64,000 nt of DNA from a bacterium (GTDB lineage: Bacteria > Bacillota_I > Bacilli_A > RF39 > UBA660): the NCBI GenBank assembly GCA_019423565.1, contig JAHZBE010000004.1, positions 54,860 to 118,859 on the forward strand. The letters are read 5' to 3'. The position numbers and the translations under genes were made by a program. Below, one piece after another: positions 60,862 to 64,000 of this stretch. The notes beneath the pieces were generated by a model. The model was not told the origin of the DNA, did no database searches, and saw only the letters and a program-made list of their open reading frames with translations. Numbering within the stretch: the stretch's first letter is position 1; each line of letters begins with the position of its first letter.

Positions 60862-61941
60862 ATGGTAAAAAGTGCATATATACATATACCTTTTTGTAAT
60901 AATATTTGTAGTTATTGTGATTTTTGTAAACTCTTATATAATAAGGATTTTGTTAAAAAATATTTAGATGCATTAGAAAAAGAAATTACTAATAATTATA
61001 AGAATGAAATATTAGATACAATTTATGTTGGTGGTGGAACACCTTCCTCTTTAAGTGTTTCAGAATTAAATAAATTATTTTCTATTATTAAAATATTTAA
61101 ATTAAGTAAAGAATATGAATTTACATTTGAAGTAAATATAGAAGATATAACAGAAGAAAAATTAGAAATATTAAAAGAAAATAAAGTAAATAGATTAAGT
61201 ATTGGAATAGAATCATTTAACGATAAATATTTAAAATATTTAGGTAGAAATTATACATCTGTTATAATAAAAGAAAAGGTAGAACTTGCTAAAAAGTATT
61301 TTGATAATATAAATGTAGATTTAATGTATGCACTAAAAAATGAAAGTTTAGATGATTTAGAAAAAGACATAGATAAAATACTTAAACTTGATATAAAACA
61401 TATATCTTGTTATTCGTTAATAATAGAAAAAAATACTAAACTTTATATTGATAATACAAATTATATATCTGATGATCTTGATAGTGATATGTATGATCTT
61501 ATAGATAAAAAATTAGAAAATAAATATCATAGATATGAAGTAAGTAATTATTCTATTACGTCTTATGAATCAAGACATAATTTAACATATTGGAAAAATA
61601 ATGAATATTATGGATTTGGTTTAGGAGCAGCAGGTTATATAGATAATATAAGGTATACAAATACTAGAAATTTATCTAAATATATAAGTGGTAGTTATGA
61701 AAGGCAAGAAGAAGTACTTACTAAAGAAGATGAAATAAAGTATGAATTTATATTAGGCTTAAGACTTACAAATGGAATAAATAAAGATAATTTTAATAAA
61801 AAATATGGTATAAATATAAATGAAATAGAAGTTATAAAAGAATTAATTAATAAAGGATTATTAATTGATGATAAAATAAATATATATGTACCTAAAAAAT
61901 ATTTTTATGTGTTAAACGATATATTAGTAAATTTTGTATAA
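60862..61941 (+). CDS. hemW: Radical SAM haem chaperone-like protein HemW
   Basis: A 359-aa radical SAM protein. The cluster motif IPFCNNICSYCDFCK has the CxxxCxxC spacing and the extra Cys typical of HemW/HemN-like proteins. YVGGGTPSSLS, FEVNIEDI and LSIGIESFNDKYLKYLGRNY are the expected barrel motifs, and a short HemN C-terminal domain follows. HemW is now viewed as a haem-trafficking protein rather than coproporphyrinogen oxidase. AGAGGAAG lies before the ATG. The lepA-hemW order is conserved in Bacilli; hrcA does not follow here. Confidence 0.95.
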   Translation: MVKSAYIHIPFCNNICSYCDFCKLLYNKDFVKKYLDALEKEITNNYKNEILDTIYVGGGTPSSLSVSELNKLFSIIKIFKLSKEYEFTFEVNIEDITEEKLEILKENKVNRLSIGIESFNDKYLKYLGRNYTSVIIKEKVELAKKYFDNINVDLMYALKNESLDDLEKDIDKILKLDIKHISCYSLIIEKNTKLYIDNTNYISDDLDSDMYDLIDKKLENKYHRYEVSNYSITSYESRHNLTYWKNNEYYGFGLGAAGYIDNIRYTNTRNLSKYISGSYERQEEVLTKEDEIKYEFILGLRLTNGINKDNFNKKYGININEIEVIKELINKGLLIDDKINIYVPKKYFYVLNDILVNFV

Positions 61942-61955
61942 AGGAGAATAAAAAG

Positions 61956-62321
61956 ATGAATGATGATTTTGAAATGCTTGATTTTGAAGAAGCGACAGAT
62001 GAAAATATAGAAACATTAGATGAAAATGATAATAAAAACATAAATGTACAGGGTACAATTTTTGATAATGATAGTGCCCAAAATGATAATAAATTACAAA
62101 ATCAAAATACTGAAGGAACTGTTATTGATGTAAATAGACTATTTGATGTTAATGAAAAGGAAGAACAAATTGCAGAAGAAGAAATAAAAAAAGAAGAAAC
62201 TAAAAAGGATAATAGAATATTAAAAATTCAAATAGGTTTAATAGTTGCACTTGTTTTAATCGCATCTTTAGTATATTTCTTTGGATATGATTTACTTGAA
62301 CCATTTATTAAGATAGATTAG
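61956..62321 (+). CDS. Acidic hypothetical protein with C-terminal membrane helix
   Basis: A 121-aa protein. Residues 1-85 are strongly acidic and low in complexity (NDDFEMLDFEEATDENIETL ... KEEQIAEEEIKKEETKK). A single hydrophobic helix (about 91-112, LKIQIGLIVALVLIASLVYF) is followed by LLEPFIKID. It is probably a tail-anchored protein with a cytoplasmic disordered region. AAAGGAG precedes the ATG, 14 bases after hemW. No family is recognised. Confidence 0.75.
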   Translation: MNDDFEMLDFEEATDENIETLDENDNKNINVQGTIFDNDSAQNDNKLQNQNTEGTVIDVNRLFDVNEKEEQIAEEEIKKEETKKDNRILKIQIGLIVALVLIASLVYFFGYDLLEPFIKID

Positions 62322-62337
62322 GAAAGAAGGAGATAAT

Positions 62338-64000
62338 ATGAAGTATAACAACGGAGAAGACTTCTTAAACAAATTATATAGAGAAATGCACATGAGTAAT
62401 GAAGTTATGCATAAAGCAGATCCAAGTGATACACCAGAAGAAAAAATAAGAAAATATATATCAAGATTAGGACATGCACATGAACTTTCTAGAAAAAGTG
62501 AACATAGTTTAGAATTATTAAAAAAGTTTTATTATGATAAATATTTAATTAAGGAACTACCTGAATCATATATAAATCTCCAAAAGGAAATTGCAAGAGA
62601 AGAAGGTTACGGGGATATTTATGTGCCCGATGAAACGAAAGAAAAAATGTTAAATCAAGTTAGAGAAGATCAAAAGTCTATACTTGACTTATGGATTAAT
62701 TATTTTATGAGTGAAGACGCAATGTATCCAACTTGGTTTAAAGTTTATGCATTTAAAGGAATGCTAGGTTTAGGTGCATTTAATAAAGAAAAGCAAGAGT
62801 TTGGTAAAAGAACAGATAAAACAACAACACCATTTATAGATTTAAATATGGAAGCTTTATCAAAAGTATATGATATTTTAAAAAGTGAAATTGGTGAAAA
62901 CAACTTAACTAATGAAGAATTAGAAATATTATCAAAAGGTGAAAGCTTTAAGAAATTATATACATATTATCTTACAAATCAAGATTCAAGAATAATAAAT
63001 AGTGATGAAATAGAAGGAATATGGGTTAAATATGATATGGGCTCTGATTATATGCCATTATGGAAATCATTACAAGGAAAAAATACAGGATGGTGCACAG
63101 CAGGAAAAGAAACAGCTAAAACCCAACTTGCAGGTGGAGATTTTTATGTATATTATACGAAAGATGAAAATGGTGAATATAAAAATCCAAGAATAGCAAT
63201 AAGAATGGACGGAACAAATAAAATTGGTGAAGTAAGAGGAACTAGTAAAAATCAAAATTTAGAATCAAATATGGAGCCAATACTTGATAAGAAATTAGAA
63301 GAATTTCCTGATAAAGACAAATATAAAAAGAAAGTTCATGATATGAACCTTTTGACATTAATAGAAGAAAAACAAAAAAATAATCTAGAACTATCATTAG
63401 ATGATTTAAAATTTTTATATGAAGTAGATTCAAGAATAGAAGGATTTGGATACCAAAAAGATCCAAGAATAAAAGAAATAATTTCTAAAAGGGATAAAAG
63501 AAAAGATATTGTTTTTGCTTATGGTGTTAATGAAGATGAAGTTGCATTTTCTAAAGAAGAATGGGAAGAAAATAAAGATAGAATAAAAGTATATTATGGT
63601 AATTTAGACTTATCTAATTTAACAAGTGCGGAAGGTTTAAAGTTACCCGAAACAATAAATGGATATTTAAATTTAAGTGGTTTAACAAGTGCAGAAGGTT
63701 TAGAATTACCAAATACAATAGGCGAAGATTTATATTTAAATAGTTTAACAAGTGCAGAAGGCTTAGTATTACCAAATACATTAAATGGAAATTTATATTT
63801 ACATAGTTTAACAAGTGCTGAAGGCTTAGTATTACCAAATATAATAAATGGAGATTTATATTTAAGAAGTTTAACAAGTGCCGAAGGCTTAGTATTACCA
63901 AATACAATAAATGGAGATTTATATTTAAATAGTTTAATAAGTGCCGAAGGTTTAGTATTACCAAATACATTAAATGGAGATTTAGATTTAAGCAGTTTAA
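62338..64000 (+). CDS. Partial repeat protein with a WCTA-type domain and LRR-like repeats (runs off the right edge)
   Basis: ATG 62338 with AAGGAG five bases upstream opens a frame of at least 554 codons that continues beyond the window. Residues 1-330 are mostly helical, with a distinctive GKNTGWCTAGKETAKTQLAG around 245-265 followed by DFYVYYTKDENGEYKNPRIA. A similar Gly-x-x-WCTA core occurs, from memory, in phage and mobile-element proteins, but the function is unknown. From residue 428 on there are 21-residue repeats of the form LTSAEGLVLPNTLNGDLYLN, a leucine-rich solenoid. There is no signal peptide. Possible roles are effector, adhesin or phage-related protein. Confidence 0.75.
   Translation, partial: MKYNNGEDFLNKLYREMHMSNEVMHKADPSDTPEEKIRKYISRLGHAHELSRKSEHSLELLKKFYYDKYLIKELPESYINLQKEIAREEGYGDIYVPDETKEKMLNQVREDQKSILDLWINYFMSEDAMYPTWFKVYAFKGMLGLGAFNKEKQEFGKRTDKTTTPFIDLNMEALSKVYDILKSEIGENNLTNEELEILSKGESFKKLYTYYLTNQDSRIINSDEIEGIWVKYDMGSDYMPLWKSLQGKNTGWCTAGKETAKTQLAGGDFYVYYTKDENGEYKNPRIAIRMDGTNKIGEVRGTSKNQNLESNMEPILDKKLEEFPDKDKYKKKVHDMNLLTLIEEKQKNNLELSLDDLKFLYEVDSRIEGFGYQKDPRIKEIISKRDKRKDIVFAYGVNEDEVAFSKEEWEENKDRIKVYYGNLDLSNLTSAEGLKLPETINGYLNLSGLTSAEGLELPNTIGEDLYLNSLTSAEGLVLPNTLNGNLYLHSLTSAEGLVLPNIINGDLYLRSLTSAEGLVLPNTINGDLYLNSLISAEGLVLPNTLNGDLDLSSL
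63619..63996 (+). repeat. Six 63-bp tandem coding repeats (LRR-like)
   Basis: Six in-frame units of 63 bp encode 21-residue repeats (LTSAEGL-LP-T-NG-LYL-S). Units 3-6 are nearly identical at DNA level, and the array continues past the right edge. The near identity points to recent expansion, and unit number is likely to vary between strains. Confidence 0.9.

Noticed and set aside
63614..63970. 118-codon minus-strand frame with perfect internal repeats
   Set aside because: Pure reflection of the 63-bp coding repeats on the + strand.
63619..63996. Possible CRISPR array
   Set aside because: The repeats are contiguous 63-bp coding units without unique spacers, in frame with a long gene; no cas genes are present.
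1..64000. Mollicutes genetic code (TGA as Trp)
   Set aside because: murB and other genes end in TGA at the expected length, and Trp positions in conserved motifs are TGG.
1..64000. tRNA or rRNA genes and known riboswitches
   Set aside because: No cloverleaf, rRNA or recognised riboswitch consensus was noticed by eye in the intergenic stretches; they are mostly short and AT-rich.

Overview
The window is AT-rich (roughly a quarter G+C by eye), densely coded and mostly read from the + strand. TGA is used as a stop (for example at the end of murB), so this is the standard bacterial code and not the Mollicutes variant. The block rpsT(-)-gpr-spoIIP-yqxA-like-lepA-hemW has the Bacillus subtilis gene order. 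With mutL-miaA, uvrC, murG-murB-ftsQ and smc it points to a Bacillota lineage with endospore genes, most likely an uncultured gut-type member of the Bacilli or a close relative. The SMC protein is short (981 aa). Recurrent Ig-like, dockerin-like and pilin-like surface proteins suggest a host-associated life. The taxonomy is inference.

Layout. (1) 1-455: partial minus-strand gene of unknown function. (2) 632-10043: an exopolysaccharide/capsule operon with a clean promoter, a leader attenuator hairpin, three glycosyltransferases, a Wzy-like polymerase, UDP-galactopyranose mutase, an acyltransferase, a Wzx flippase and UDP-glucose dehydrogenase, closed by a strong terminator at 10385. (3) 10490-19200: a mobile-element module with a sigma-region-4-like factor, a 35-aa membrane peptide between two 40-bp direct repeats, a structured-RNA block that may be a TnpB-type omega RNA remnant, an orphan PemK/MazF-like toxin, two small proteins and four consecutive large serine recombinases. 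(4) 19203-23821: a dockerin/Ig-like surface protein whose 5' end is missing exactly where the recombinase module stops, and a membrane-anchored Ig-like partner. (5) 23938-28753: cell-surface assembly genes (two VanZ-like proteins, an LCP ligase, a second tiny membrane peptide, a fused Wzz/BY-kinase and its CpsB-type phosphatase). (6) 28817-31532: a pilin-like protein fused to a phage baseplate-type domain, a membrane-anchored unknown, an HD-domain protein and a decayed AbiEii-like gene. (7) 31613-39362: two flavoproteins, an acyl-CoA-synthetase-like enzyme and a phosphorelay set (hybrid kinase, HPt, single REC, small membrane protein). (8) 39452-64000: housekeeping blocks for wall synthesis, SMC, UvrC, MutL-MiaA, S20, sporulation, LepA and HemW. 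Between them lie lineage-specific surface or signalling genes: a pilin-like N-terminus fused to a putative TIM-barrel, an Ig-like protein, a divergent protein kinase, a secreted transglutaminase and a repeat protein running off the right edge.

How it fits together. Capsule synthesis genes (region 2) and the chain-length/kinase/phosphatase and LCP attachment genes (region 5) are normally one locus. Here the recombinase module and the interrupted surface-protein gene lie between them. Non-coding DNA is scarce, and several terminators overlap stop codons or the promoters of the next gene.

Most novel-looking points: the four-recombinase module abutting a 5'-truncated dockerin gene, the structured RNA next to it, the pilin-like fusions to a baseplate-type domain and to a putative TIM-barrel, and the divergent kinase with an unknown helical N-terminal half.
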